Counted from the stretch's first letter, positions 1 to 13,138 are shown. The stretch is 64,000 bases of DNA from Branchiostoma lanceolatum (GCF_035083965.1 NC_089736.1:2152501-2216500); one strand, 5' to 3'. Made by a program: numbers and translations. Notes: generated from the sequence alone by a model not told the origin.

Positions 1-2115
1 TGGGGTGACGCTGGAACATGTGGACACCACAACACTGTTCTAAATCTGGACAACTCCTTATTGGACATCAACAACTCCATTTTTCTTATGTCTCAAAGGA
101 CGTAACTATAGAGAAGTGGTTATCTAAGGGATCTCTCGAATGCATTAATGGTATTGAGAGGTGTTCCTTTACCATACTAAAACTAGTAGGTAAAATAGGG
201 TAAAAAAAATAAAAGCGTCTACTCTAGATGCCCTTCACGACTGGATAACTTCCTCTTGAAATAATCAACAAGTAGTCTATAAAAAGATGTAACATGCGTC
301 ATTAGTATATCTATATGTATCTACTGTGTTGATCTAATATATAACTTTGATTTGATTTAACCCAACCCACCCCTCTCCGCCTAACACGTCCAGAAATGGC
401 ACAACTAAGTCAACTAAAGCATTGTCGATAAATCATAGTTTAAAAGCAATTTCCCGCATACCTTGTGGAAATGTTTCTGAATAGAATGAGTAAACTGGCC
501 ATGAACATTGCCGGGTGTCAGGCAAAAGAATGCAAAGCGATCGCCCAGTTGGCCTGTCAATCAAAGATCAGACCAGTAACCCTCTATACAAGCCTAGATC
601 TGGACAACCGAAGAACGGTACGGTCGATGATTACAACAAAATAGAGCAAAAACTTGGGATTTTGACGGATTCTACGTCTTGGTACCGGTTCAACTCGACA
701 GTAGTGCTATCTGAAATGCCCACTGATACTTCTAACAGAAACTTCTCCTAACTTTTCCTTACTGCCACTGTGTACCTGGCACAGTGACAACAATGTAGGG
801 GAAGGTCAGCGACACCGAGAAACGAAATAGAATTAGGCCGATAACGCATCAGATACCCTCCAAATTTATACCCAACGTCTTTGAACGTCTTCTATAATTG
901 ATTTGGTAACTACATTTTGCTGATGGATGCCAATCGTGCGGTGGTATTGAGCGTCGCATTGTTGGAATTGGATGGGACATATTCATCATTATTCTTCAAC
1001 CCGGCCGCTTTATTGGATTGATAGACAAAAACCCACTCCCAAGTCAAACGATTAATGCAAAACACAACCTTCGACGCTGAAGTTCATGTTTCGGTCTTTC
1101 GGAATACTTGTTTTACTGTTCATAAATGTTCACTATCCGTTATTCCGCTTCAATCCATTATTCTAATGTTTCCATAGCTGACCTATCGTGTTCATAGTGA
1201 CATGATATGAAGCTTGTGACATAGATTTCCAATCCAGTTCGGTTAGAGACAGGGATTGAGCAAAGATAAGTGTAGTGAGATATATGAACTTCGTGGAGTA
1301 TCTGTGTAAGCGTTATATTATAACACTTGTTATACTCTGTCGCCAATACTATAGCACGTCGATACATTTGTATTCTATCATTGCTCTAGATCTACCAGGT
1401 CCTTTTTACACACGTAAAACAAGAACTGCCGAACGATAATCGTCGTGTGATTACACTTCACACGCCGAATGTGTCATCAGGTGTCGTCACGTATCATGAC
1501 CCACCGTGACCTTTGACACCACGTCGCGCGGGACCTTCGAAATAAAGATGGCGGCGGTGGCGTTTCTGTTCGGTGACATTTTTTGTTTGTGTGTAAATTT
1601 TGGCTCCACCTAGCACGCCATGAACGTGCACAACATAGAGGACACGTAAGACGCCATGCGGGGAGGAGACATCTGGAAGTCAACGCTGATTTTCTTGAAG
1701 TCAGTCAGAAACGCCGCTGGAGTATGTATTGTATGCTGACACCTGTCTCAGCACTGTGACCTTCCACCTGTCCCACTGTAGGTAGGACATCCTTCAGTAA
1801 AGTAGTCTTGAACATCAAAAGAAATTTAGAACGGGTCTGCTGTGACATTGACTGTCTATATGTGACAACTGTGGGGAAACACTGCCCGGAAAATACGGAC
1901 AAATCACTGGTTTTACGTTCGCTTACACGTCCTGCACAACACGTCCGTATGTATAAGAATGTCGTAGCGGTGTTACCAAAAAGTGCTACCAAAAAGAGAG
2001 GTCCATCTTTAGCTCTCTCGCCAAGGGTGAGCTTTTGGTCTTACTTAATTGATTGATGGATTGACCTAACGATGCTCAGTACCCAGTTATGGGATATCAT
2101 GTAAGAGGCAAATAT
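1..2115. other. Intergenic, no gene recognised
   Basis: AT-rich DNA with no reading frame that resembles a protein family and no convincing exon with paired splice sites. The only gene-like spot is an ATG in a GCGGCGG context at 1548, which runs just 21 codons before a stop. Confidence 0.5.
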
Positions 2116-2325
2116 GCTTATGCTTAGGTCACATTTCCAATCCGGGGCCCGGTCGGGCAGCTTTCGGGACCGAAAAATATGATATAAAAGACAACTAAAG
2201 ACAAAAAACGTTAAAATTACTCCTAACTACAAATTATGTATTTTCTTGATATGCATTTTTTCATTTTTCGTTTTCGCTGACACCCCGGCCGGGTCCCGGA
2301 TTGGAAATGTGACCTAAGCATAAGC
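2116..2325. mobile_element. MITE with GCTTATGCTTAGGTCAC inverted termini
   Basis: A 210-bp element. Its left end starts GCTTATGCTTAGGTCACATT and its right end is the reverse complement, ending GTGACCTAAGCATAAGC. The arms are about 37 bp and nearly perfect, extending into a CCCGG-rich stretch. It encodes nothing. A related single end (GTGACCTAAGCATAAGC) lies at 63210-63226, so this is a dispersed family. I saw no clear target-site duplication. Confidence 0.75.
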
Positions 2326-3420
2326 TAGACGGATGGGTAGCCATACATATTAGTACATGAGGGTCATTGACCTCGCTGAAATAGTCGCCATACCGACTAC
2401 GCCAAGACTTGGGAACATTCGTAAACAAGTCTTTGTTATTGTTTAAACCACCTGATGCGTGTCCTTCAATCATTTGATGGGCTCTCATCATGTGTGAGAA
2501 TTCTGTAACAGTCTTTTCGCGACAGTGAGTTCTTTTCCATTGCCCCCATCCTCATACACACATTGATGCATAGCCGTGGCGACTCTTGGATGACGTAATT
2601 TTGTTTTTATATCATATACAGTGATGATCATATACAGTAGTCCTCGTAAAATACACAACCATGTAATCTAAAAAAAAAAAAAAATGCACGACTAATTGAT
2701 ACGGAGGAATACAACCTTGCAACTCCAATCAAAGCACTTAAAATTCCTGACTTCAGTGATTCACGGCAATGACTTTGACATCTCGGGAAAGTTTCCTGGT
2801 GAAGTCATGCCAGCATTTCTCGCATTACTGCAGACCCCATAGAGCACGGGGACTAACAGACATCTGCTAAAGATGTCACTACCGTGCCTGTAATCCAACC
2901 TTGAACGTGTCTCAGTCTTGAACATGAGTCAACTGAACTCACGGGTGGCAGTGTGGGCGGGTCTCATAACAAGACTTCTTTAACATGCACCCGTCAGTTC
3001 ATGCAAGCAACTTAGATCAGAAGGCACCCATAAAACGTACTTCCATATATGCCATACATGCCGCTCGTTAACTGTTGGTGGAATGTATATGTTTACTATT
3101 GCAGCTATGATACAGTATGTCATTTCTGCCCGGTGGTGTTTGGTTCGGGCAGCTGCAGACCCAAGTCCAGAACATGCCGGAGTGATACAGTCATGGTGCT
3201 CGTGCTGTGTTTAAACATTTGAACTTGACTTCAGGGAACAATGGTTAAACGTGGGGGCGGCGCTGGCAGTGCGAAACGCAGGAAGCTATTGTCATCAGTA
3301 GTAAAGCCAAGATGTCAGAGGATATGCGGACGGGGAGGCCACATGCCCCTCTACCAAAGTTGGCACCCGATTTCTAATATCTCTTGCGCGGAAATTATTA
3401 GAGTCTAACTCAGGGGGAGG
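2326..3420. other. Intergenic, no gene recognised
   Basis: Only short chance frames and a poly-A run near 2670. Nothing supports an exon. Confidence 0.5.
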
Positions 3421-3497
3421 CTGTGGTAACATTTCCTTGGGGGCATGTTGGCCCTCGAGCCGAGGAGCTGGCCTATGTGGGCCCTGGCTATCAGAAG
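3421..3497 (+). repeat. Dispersed repeat, GGGGGCATGTTGGCC family
   Basis: Contains TTGGGGGCATGTTGGCCC followed by GAGCCGAGGAGCTGGCC. The same block recurs in the same orientation at 10223-10280 and 18336-18380. At 10.1-10.3 kb it forms the right arm of an inverted-repeat element, so this copy is probably a solo end of that element. Confidence 0.6.
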
Positions 3498-3682
3498 TAC
3501 ATTTGCGAGGTCAAGTTACCGTGCGATAAATGTAATTTGTGAAAATGTTTTTCGTTGTTGTTGTTGTTGTTTTTAGCCTATACAATTGAATTCGTAGTAA
3601 TAACGTAGCACCAAAACACCTCTAACGGAATGTTGTTGGTAACTGTAAAATATCAATAATCATGGACGAGGCAGGGATACTC

Positions 3683-3898
3683 TAGCCTCTACCAGGTTCC
3701 GTCCTATCGTTGGGAAAATAGTAGAAATCAGCCGCGGTACTTCACTATCCAGGGTAGGTCCGCTATACAGTAAGGTTCCATTCCGTTAATGGCAGATTGG
3801 ACCCTCTCTCCGTAGCTAACTCCCTTGGCATACTATTCACTCTATTAGGCTAATTTCTACTATTTTTCCAGCCATCCCGCGGAGCCTGGTAGAGGCTA
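3683..3898. mobile_element. MITE, TAGCCTCTACCAGG family, with 9-bp TSD
   Basis: A 216-bp element with termini TAGCCTCTACCAGG and CCTGGTAGAGGCTA; the arms continue through a TAGTAGAAAT / ATTTCTACTA block. It is flanked by an exact 9-bp direct repeat, GGGATACTC, at 3674-3682 and 3899-3907. Degraded relatives lie at 14238-14534 and 20629-20727, sharing the internal TTTGACCCTCTTTCCGTAGC-like block. No coding capacity. The 9-bp duplication suggests mobilisation by a Mutator-like transposase, which is inference. Confidence 0.85.
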
Positions 3899-3907
3899 GG
3901 GATACTC

Positions 3908-6576
3908 TAACAGGGCCATGTGAATACCACCGCCCTCCCAAATCTCGCAGCTGTCCGATTCTATTCCCCTGCCTCATCATTAAGACTCGTGTTGGAGATT
4001 TGGTTACGATGTTTGGGAGTTACGGGGTGCGGGGAATGTTTGACTGGTAGTTTTGCCACACAAGTGTCGGCGCTTGTGGACGTTTTGCCACACAAGTGTA
4101 GCTGACTTTGTAGGTCTGGAATCCGTTACCCTGTTGCAGTCTGTAGGTCGAAGGTTAAGCGGGGGTCTCAGACCAGTGTCAACAACACCGTACACACCGA
4201 CCTGGGATCCCCGTATGTACAGTTGGAGCCACGCGTGGCGGGAAAATGGACATTTCACGGTTATTAACACTGGCTGGCGCTCTGATAGCACTAGCATATA
4301 GCTTGAGTGTAACGTGTTTTCCTATTGCTATTCCTATATAATTAGCCATTATCATCGTAATACCCCAACCTCACTCGCAATGCTGCTCGTACTAGCAGAA
4401 AATGTCAAGAAAAAACATCATAACTTTGCTTAATTTTCCTCACTGCTTCCGACGCAGCCGTTATTGTCTAAAAATAGAACGTGCTGTCCCGCATGCGAAA
4501 TTAGGAAACGTCGATAAATGACCTGGAAAACAGATCGATGTTCCAATACAATGAACGGCTAGTATGAGAGTATATGCTGACGATGTTTATGAATATCAAT
4601 ACTTTCTTTTAGTTTTACAGTGGTGGAACCTTTCATACAATTTGCAATAATTACAAGCCGTGATCAATAACTGCTATGGAAACTGATGTTTGTTGTTAGC
4701 ATAGAAACCTACAGGATCGTCCTTGTGTCTCATGGTGTGCGGTATAACTATTAAAGAGCGAACAACTGCGATCACACGAGACGGCGTGAGGCGTCTGCAC
4801 AGGTGTGACAATAAGGACAGATGGATGTCAGTGAGTGTGAAACAACAGGGCCCGGCGGGGTAACCATCACTCATCGGCCCGGACAGGCTCCTCTCAGGGG
4901 CACAGTGATGGCGAAATTTATCAAAATAAACCAACAACTCGACAAAGACACGAGTCGGACAAGGAAGGCCCAGTTGGGCCGATGGGGTTGTCTTCGCCTA
5001 GCCTCCGTTGCAGGCTCTGAACCGGCTTTTTGGGGGGCTAAATAATACACTTTTTGCAGCCAGCCCGTAACTATCAGCCAATCCCGTAACTATCTGAGTC
5101 TTCGCCCAATTTCGGACATTATCTGCGATTTCGCCATCCCTAAAAGGAGCCCGTATGAGACTACGAACAGACTGTTTCTGGACGTTATAGACCAGTCTGG
5201 GCACGGGGGTTACCCATTAGGACCGCCGGGTCAGGACGTTTTACCAATCAAAAAGTAGGTTACATCAGATGGGCATGCTAATGACTCCGCCGTCAGCCCC
5301 GCCACCATTGGCGCACCACCCCTGCCCTACTTCCCAAGGGGCAGACGGCTTGGTCAGGTCTATTTCTGTCCGGTCAAACGCCGAGTTCAACCGTCGCGCC
5401 ATAAACACAAATAGCTGTTTGCCCCACTCGAACGCAACAGTGTAGACGGCTCACCTCGTAACTTTGTGCACACAGAAAACATACCCGATAACCAGTATGG
5501 GAATGGCGGTGGCCGGCTGCACTTGGCAACATTACATACAACATGGTTCCAATTAACCTTCCGTTTCCCCTCTATTGGAAGTGGCAATATATATAGCTAG
5601 ATCAGTCAAGGGTTTCTTGCTAAGTGTCTTGAGACTTGCAATCCCTGATTTTGAATGTCTTCAAAGACAAGCAGTTTCTATAATAGTTGCTACACATGTA
5701 TCTGATATCGGGATATGATCGTCAAAACTACCAGTAAGCTACATAAACTAACAGTGGCGTTAGCTGCGTTACATACAGAAAATAATTTTTGGTTAGCTCT
5801 CCACTCCTGGAAAATTTTGTGCCAAATGTTTCCGCACAAACTAACGTTAGAGAACACCCCCCGCCCCCTGCCACGCCCCCACCCTATCGCTGTACCCTGG
5901 GCATGCTCGCCTGTGATGGTGAAGAGATAAACTCCAGCTTCGTTATTCATAAACATTAGATAAGGCCGTATTATCAAAATAAACTTTGCTGCATTTTTTG
6001 ATACTTTGAAGACACTCAACTATCTATTGGAGGACCTCAATCGGGTAGACCCCCCCCCCCAACACCATGTATCATGTTGAATCAGTACCACCAGATGGTT
6101 GTTTTCATCCTACGTGAAATATGTTTTCCGTGCTCTCCTTACATTTCTTTACAGCGTTCCAGACCACAGCTAGCTAGAGATTGAACTGTTTCATGCTGTG
6201 TATTACTATTTGTGTCGCATCTATTAGAAATCTACGTCACCATTGTCCAGCAAACGATGCACCAAAATTTAAACAGCACAGAACATATCATAACGTCTAC
6301 AACTGGGTAACTTACTCTTTTTAGTATACTCAGTACATACAAGACTTCATAAGATCGTAGGAAAAGATGAAATGAAGCTATACTGAAAAGTTTTGAGGCC
6401 GAACTGACGAGTCACATTACGTCATGACGTGTCGCAGAGTGACGCGCCACTGTCGCGATAAGGCGCGACACTACCCGACAGTCTGCAGACCAAGTGTTAT
6501 CTGGTCTATATGACGGGCTGTCCGTAGAGACAAACACACAAACAAACATGCCGTGAGGAGAACATGCCCCACTTAC
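3908..6576. other. Intergenic or intron of the minus-strand gene; no exon recognised
   Basis: If the exon at 6577-6707 is real, its first intron begins at 6576 and runs leftward here. I could not identify a second exon. There is a short direct repeat (GTTTTGCCACACAAGTGT at about 4043 and 4083) and a CRE-like spot TACGTCATGACGTG near 6420. No reading frame resembles a known protein. Confidence 0.45.
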
Positions 6577-6707
6577 CGGATAACAGGCGTGGTCTTGAAG
6601 GGTTCTCCGGGCGGCGGGACCTCCCCCTCGGGCAGGGCGGGGTCGCCGTGGTCTCCCTCCGCCACTCCGTTGACGACCTGGATCTCGGGCACCGTTGTCG
6701 TCGGCAT
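6577..6707 (-). CDS. First coding exon of an unidentified minus-strand gene (partial)
   Basis: On the minus strand an ATG (6707-6705) opens 43 codons, beginning MPTTTVPEIQVVNGVAEGDH and ending PFKTTPVI plus two bases. It stops exactly at a strong splice donor, CCG|GTAAGT. The peptide is acidic and proline-rich, suggesting a disordered cytosolic N-terminus; no signal peptide is visible. The exon sits in a GC-rich island reaching to about 7.5 kb, which fits a promoter upstream on the minus strand. The rest of the gene should lie at lower coordinates or beyond the left edge; I found no second exon. The family is not recognised. Open frame, ATG and consensus donor together make a real exon likely but not certain. 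Confidence 0.5.
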
Positions 6708-9700
6708 AGTCCTAGTTTTCCTACACAGTTACCAGTCCTGGTTGTAGCTTTAGCGTGTTGAACGGCAAGGCTAGGTAATCACATCCACACAGCCCGCTAC
6801 TTCGCCAAGTACAGGTTGGGCTATGCTGTGTCCTGTCTGCGACAGTCTAACGTGTAGTACCCTATGTGACAGGAACAGAACTATCGTCACACAAACACAC
6901 GACTGTTTCCTCCAGCAGCTGTTGGTCCGGAGCAGACCTGAAAGTATCGTTCCTCGGCTGGCGTCCGCTGCCCCTCTCTGTACCCTATGGTATCCGCACT
7001 GCCAGGCTCTGCAGTGGTATTTCCCAGTCGTGCTGTCCTGTCGGTACAGCGGTAATGTATCCTCCGGGCTCCAGCCGACACCGCAGAAAACGTCAGCGGT
7101 GAAACGTTATCCGCGCGCTGCGGAAGAACGAGAGTTGGCCAGTGCGCGTGTGGCTGGCTCCGGGCCTAATCTGCGCCGAGGTCCGGTATCCAGTTCCGAC
7201 CTCAGATTCTCCCCCTGCGAAGTGTTTTCTCGGTGCGGCTCCCTATCTGGCGTTGCCTGGGGTTCCTGTAGTGAGGAACAGAGTGGTGGTTAGTGCTGGG
7301 CTGGCTTTCTAGAGCGACTAACGAAGAGAAAAATCCAGGAAGTCCCGAGTGCCCGATGGTGGGCTGGGAGTGTGTGACTGAGCTACTGGTGTTCGGGGCA
7401 GGGGCAGGACAGGGTGGTATGTGCAGGGGAGGACTCCTCGTGCCTGACGTTATAACCCGGACAGGCATCATTCTCCACTGCGCAGTTGCACCCTGCACAC
7501 CCCCGGCGGGCAATAGAATCGCCCATATTTTGTCATATTTCTGTATGTAAACTTGGAGGTCCGGTCAGTCAAAGTTTCTGAATGGGGGTAGTCGGGTGTG
7601 GTGAGTGCGTGACTGAGACTGGGAGGAATGCTTTGATTCATCGATGACTTCTGACGGATGACTTATTTTTACATCTTTACATAACTCTTTGCGCGTCATA
7701 ACATCAAACAATGTCACTGACAGATGTGCGATCAAGTTCATTACATCATTACAAACATAGAAAGCCTGTACAACACTCATTCTCATCAGAAATACCAGAA
7801 AGAGCAACAAGACCCCTGTTCTTACGTTAAATCACCCTTTCTTAAGAACATTCTCTGTTAAAAGTCGCTCGATGTTGGAATAGTTCATGTCGTACGAGGG
7901 GTGATCGGTGGGGAGGCCCGCTAGGAATCTGGGAGGGGCGGTGCCCGAATCCTTGTCGAGGTGCCAAGGAATACCGCCCAACTCACAGAGATTACGCGGA
8001 TAAGGGGCGGTCCATGAGATAACCCGGGGGATGTCCGGCGTCCACTAGGGACAACACGGCATTGATATGGAGTGCGCGTCTCCTACAAACCGATATGGAC
8101 GCGACATGAAAAGCAATGTTCTCTGTAAATGGGCTCAACTGGGCAGGTTTCCAGGGTGCTCCAGACGACTGTTTTGTCAACTATGTACAAGTGGTACATG
8201 TTTGGGACCGACGACCGGGGCGGTATGTACCCCGTCATTTTACACGCGACGTCTTCTTGCGTTCAGATCACGGAAATGATCTCAAAACATTGTGAGTCAA
8301 CTCTGCAGTACACATTGTTATGATATTACAGTTGCTATTTTGCGTTTTCTTGACATCATATAGCTAGAATGACTTTGAACAAATGCTGAGTCAAATCACA
8401 AGCGAACTTGTCACTGCATGAATATAACTATTACATAACTCATACTAAAATCTCAAACCCTTTTCCATGAATGGAACAACTCCGTTAGAAAAGCTCATTA
8501 TCATGCCGAAGTCACAAATTCCTTTGAAACTGATCAAACTCGACAAGTCACAGTTGCGTTTCTGTCACCAGTGCCTGTCCCGCCAACAAAAAGTCTAGCC
8601 GAACCGCTGCTGGCTGGGTAAGCTGTTATACCACGTTTCATCGTTCGCTTGTTGACTTCCCAATGCAGCTGTTGACTTGACAACGTTCCAGAGTTAACCA
8701 GTAATATTCTAGTCCACTGTCCGGTTTATACCAAATAAACCAGCGACGGTCTTACTATGTGCTTTCCGCGAAACACGGCGTTACTATCTTTTAAACATTT
8801 CGCTTTTTTTCTGTTGACTGTTGCTACCCTTTAAACACAGTCACTGGATGCCTACTGTGTTAATCTATTTCAGTATTATTACGTACGTTATTATCAAGTG
8901 TTCCACTTGTCAACATTGTTAACTCGCCCTATCTGTACAGTATACCCTTTCTATGCATTGTTTCATGTTGCAATTAGCGGCGCCCTCGGGCAAGAACGTG
9001 CAAATAAAATATTATCATTCATCACCTCTTCATGGGCAATCTCCAGACAGAGGTTGGGGTGCAACATCGTACATGTGTACCTTTTTTCGTCCCGCGTTTC
9101 GCGTTAGAAGACGAGCAAGCTGTAGGGTTTTCCACACTAACATCCGCTATGAGACTATCGGCCAGGGCACAGCTGATACAGAATGTACATGTATGATGTA
9201 GGAAGACTGTAAAATACATCTCGAGATTGAAAATATTGGATTCATGCTATGCACTGCGGAATATGGGAGCCATATCTATCATTTATGGGTAATATATACG
9301 AGCGTAGTTAACTTCATGCGGCAAAGTCAAGTTTATGAGACTGCGACGTTCGCGGATGACGTCAGGGTCTTTCAGGAAAACGTTTTCCCATCAAAGTCAA
9401 TGTCATTACGCGGTACCCGCGGGACGTCCCTTGTATTGATCGTCATAGATTCCCGGAACATGTGGGTTTTTCAGGAAGGAGAGTATCGGCAGGAACGCGC
9501 GCGAATCGATAACTCCAAGACGTGTAAGTGGTTTGCAGAATAGGTCGATGGAGGTCTACGGAAGGGCTGTATTATCGTTATTATCATTCACGTGGCAATA
9601 CAGGCTGAGTGCTGCGGTATGTTTTGCCGTCTCGTGTATAAACGTCCAAACGTAACAAGTCGAACCTGAGCGTCAACTGTGGGAGCTATGCGCAGGGACG

Positions 9701-10107
9701 CTGACCCTGGACAAGTGTGGCTGGACACGGACATGGGCAGACTGGCAAGGAATACTAATGATTCTGCGAGGACAGGGACGCTCTCGTCCAAAACATCACG
9801 GTAGTAATACACTTTGCGGCTATACCAGACCAAGATGAAATGACTTCAACACAGATACCTTTATGCCCAACCAAAGGTACATTTCCGTATTTATGTGTAC
9901 TGATCGGGAAAAGGGCCAATGGAAGCGTCTCATGTTGTTATTTGGAACGGCATCAGACAGAAGTTAAGTAATGAACGATGGGATCGGGTGTCCGCTGTCG
10001 CATGTCGGTCACGGAAATCGCTGATGCCCAGAATACTTGCACCAGTCGTGTCAACTAGTACTGGAAAACATCCGACCCAAACACAGACACAGTACCACAG
10101 ATCCTAG
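6708..10107. other. Intergenic; GC-rich island at 6.7-7.5 kb, no gene recognised
   Basis: The first 800 bases are GC-rich and may be the promoter or CpG island of the minus-strand exon just to the left. Overlapping open frames there (for example 6823-7293) have no family resemblance and look like a by-product of GC content. From 7.6 to 10.1 kb I see only short frames and no repeat of note. Confidence 0.4.
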
Positions 10108-10287
10108 ACTGGAAGCCAGGTTGTTGCCAGGGCTTGCTGAGGCCAGCTCTTTGGCCCATGAAACTTTCCCTGGGGTCCCCAAGGAAGCCTGTACCTCATG
10201 ACTTTTCTCCGGGGACTCAGGCGAAGCTTCATTGGGGGCATGTTGGTCCTGGAACCGAAGAGCTGGCCAGCATAAACCCTGGTAATA
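10108..10287. mobile_element. Inverted-repeat element flanking the 22-bp minisatellite
   Basis: The left arm (about 10124-10172, CCAGGGCTTGCTGAGGCCAG and on) is an imperfect reverse complement of the right arm (about 10223-10272, ending GAAGAGCTGGCCAG...CCCTGG). Outside the left arm, ACTGGAAGCCAGGTTGTTGCC resembles one reversed unit of the minisatellite that starts straight after the right arm. This looks like a transposon whose terminal sequence was amplified. Confidence 0.6.
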
Positions 10288-10829
10288 GCCTGACTTCCAG
10301 GCGACAACAGCCTAACTTCCAGGCGACAACAGCCTGACTTCCAGGCGACAACAGCCTGACTTCCAGGCTACAACAGCCTGACTTCCAGGCGACAACAGCC
10401 AGACTTCCAGGCGACAACAGCCTGACTTCCCGGCGACACAGCCTGACTTCCAGGCTACAACAGCCTGACTTCCAGGCGACAACAGCCTGACTTCCAGGCT
10501 ACAACAGCCTGACTTCCAGGCGACAACAGCCTGACTTCCAGGCGACAACAGCCTGACTTCCCGGCGACACAGCCTGACTTCCAGGCTACAACAGCCTGAC
10601 TTCCAGGCTACAACAGCCTGACTTCCAGGCGACAACAGCCTGACTTCCAGGCGACAACAGCCTGACTTCCAGGCGACACAGCCTGACTTCCAGGCTACAA
10701 CAGCCTGACTTCCAGGCGACAACAGCCTGACTTCCCGGCGACACAGCCTGACTTCCAGGCTACAACAGCCTGACTTCCAGGCTACAACAGCCTGACTTCC
10801 AGGCTACAACAGCCTGACTTCCAGGCTAC
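10288..10829. repeat. 22-bp minisatellite, about 25 units
   Basis: Tandem units of about 22 bp (CCTGACTTCCAGGCGACAACAG), with variants GGCTACAACAG and a 21-bp form with CCCGGCGACACAG. The variants alternate in short higher-order runs, suggesting duplication of multi-unit blocks. There are no spacers, so it is not a CRISPR array. The long open frame across it on the minus strand is repeat-driven. Confidence 0.95.
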
Positions 10830-11450
10830 GCAGATTCGGTTTCTACAGGAACGACGAGGATGTCCTGATGACCCGGACATGCCTTGGTCTGAGACACCCC
10901 AGCTAGTGTTACTCGAGTTTGTTTTATCAGATGTGAAATATCATCCTATAACAAAACATCTCCATTACCCTGTAATACATCACCCTTTACGAGCCGAACA
11001 AGGGCCATGTTCTTTGCGCTAGAACAAAACGACATACTTGACACTGTTCAGGACAACTTTGTAACCAAGTATCATATAATGCAAGGCATTTCACCCTGCG
11101 ACATGGTGATTTTTGGACGTTTCGTGGCAGGAGATTTTATGGTATCGATCATGCATACCATAAAGTCCGAAAAGAGAATCGTCTGATTTAAACGATCTTA
11201 ATCCTTACCGGTCTTGCCACTGTTGTCGTGTATGTTTTATAGTCACATGTCGCTTGGCTGAAAGTTGGTAACGATTGTGAGCCGGAATTTCGGTCATGAT
11301 GGTCATGCAAAGTATAAACATGTATAATTTTACAATGGGGAACGAGTTAGATGTTGTCTGTCACAAATCTCATGTCCTCTACATCCCCACCTCATCAGTC
11401 AACCTGCCGGGTACATAATCCTACCCCCCCCCCCCAGCAGCCCCCTCCCC
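10830..11450. other. Intergenic, no gene recognised
   Basis: Unique-looking AT-rich DNA with no supported exon; it ends in a C-rich run leading into the CA microsatellite. Confidence 0.45.
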
Positions 11451-11451
11451 C

Positions 11452-11528
<77 letters not shown>

Positions 11529-11536
11529 CACACACA

Positions 11537-11608
<72 letters not shown>
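11452..11608. repeat. (CA)n microsatellite
   Basis: About 155 bp of CA dinucleotides, interrupted once by GTACACACACACGCGC near 11526. It produces long Thr/His or Cys/Val frames in several registers that are not genes. Confidence 0.98.
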
Positions 11609-11610
<2 letters not shown>

Positions 11611-11620
11611 TACAGCCTGA

Positions 11621-11735
11621 ACACCCACCCCTGGTATATACTGGTCACATCCACAGATGAACCCCCACCCCAGGGATATACTGGTCACATTCACAGACGA
11701 ACCCCCACCCCAGGGATATACTGGTCGGTCCCGTC
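11621..11735. repeat. Short tandem repeat, about 44 bp x 2.6
   Basis: Units read GAACCCCCACCCCAGGGATA then TACTGGTCACATTCACAGAC. Three copies with few changes directly follow the CA tract. Confidence 0.85.
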
Positions 11736-11835
11736 CTGACCCTCCCCACAGCTGGGTCCGTTCATCAGCTTGACAGGTTACAGCAGGCCGATCCTGTGAT
11801 GTCCGCAGGGTACGGTCCACTGTGGCCATGGTGCC

Positions 11836-13138
11836 GGGTCAGGAAAACCTGTAACATCGCCTCTAGCTCGACTGTACAACTGTTTTGTTCTGAGGCTGAG
11901 GTCGTGCGATGATAAATAAGGAGTCGTGACAAGTATAACTATAAGAGTCAGTTGCAGAGGGACATTTTAGTGGAGGCTCTTAATTAGATTTCGACCCTGT
12001 TGGAACATGCGAATCCGAGCCTCAAAGATCTTGGTCGAGATGATATCAGAAAACAGGAAGAAGTTGAAGAATGTTAAATCGAAATGGACTACCTTTACCC
12101 ATTGCAATGAACTACATTTATCCATTGCAATGGACTACAGTACCTGTACCCACTGCAATGAACTATCTTTATTGTTGGCTCTCGTGGCATGTTTGTTCAA
12201 ATCACTGGAAAGATCTGATCAGTCATGATAATTTGACATGGTTAATAGATCTGACCTTCAGTAATTTAAATGGTTGTAAGTAATGCGTTTGTGGTATTTG
12301 AAGATCGGCAGATTAGAAAACACTAAACACCACGTACTGTACAGGCCACGTGGGACAGGCACGGTGACTATTTGTACTGGTCTTTCCCACGCCTGTAGGG
12401 AAGCACTTCAAAACAACATCATCCAGTCTTGCGTTCATGTTTTATCTCTGAAGATGCGCTATCCAGGTCAACTAGGTATTTCTTTTTACCTATACTCCCA
12501 CTGCGACCTCCTCAGTCCCTACTGACAATGATGAGAGTGCTTCCGCGCGTAAGCCTTAAATCTGCTCAAAGTTCCTGTGTTTTTTCTCCAAGCAAAAAAC
12601 ATCCGTGTTTTCTCCCAAGGTTGCCTGACAGCTACAGATGAACCCATGGAACAGAAACAAAGTTCGGTTCTTAAAACATTATTAAGTCGCCAAAATCAAT
12701 CCTCAAAAACAGGACTCAAACGTTGAGTCGCCGAAGTCAACATGATGAAAGAAATAGTTCACTGCGTGCATTGATTTTGGACTATTGCTACTAAACGTTG
12801 GGCACCTGAAGCAACTGGTAGAAGATATCTGTGACATATCTTTGTATCGTACGACCTGCTCGGAATGTTGCGGTTGAATGCCCGACATCTGAACAGTTTC
12901 AGTTTGATAATGGCTGCAATGACGAGGCCGCGGCCACTAATGATCTAATATTTGTGCAATCTGAGGACAAAATGAATTTTTGTACATGAACCATCTGCTA
13001 GCCTTCTCCATGCTACCTGTTACGCTGTGTTATGTTATGAAGCGGTTTCCAAGGTCCTTCCGCGTCTAAAGATTACGGCTGGTATCTGGGGGTGAAGGCC
13101 GTGACCGCAGCTGAGTGAAAACAGTCGCCCTGTGCCTC
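11836..13138. other. Intergenic with a small triplication
   Basis: At about 12090-12170 the motif TACCCATTGCAATGAACTAC occurs three times at roughly 32-bp spacing. Otherwise there are only short frames and no recognisable exon. Confidence 0.45.

Noticed and set aside
1548-1613. ATG in GCGGCGG context as a gene start
   Set aside because: Only 21 codons to a stop and no clear donor in a useful frame.
6823-7293. 156-codon frame in the GC-rich island
   Set aside because: No domain resemblance, Cys/Ser/Arg-rich composition typical of GC-rich noise, and the likely gene here is on the opposite strand.
10229-10722. Repeat array as a CRISPR-like or coding array
   Set aside because: Units are contiguous with no spacers and no cas-like genes, in a eukaryotic setting; the open frame is due to repeat length.
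11351-11829. Long Thr/His and Cys/Val reading frames on both strands
   Set aside because: They are generated by the (CA)n tract; no complexity, no splice or start context.
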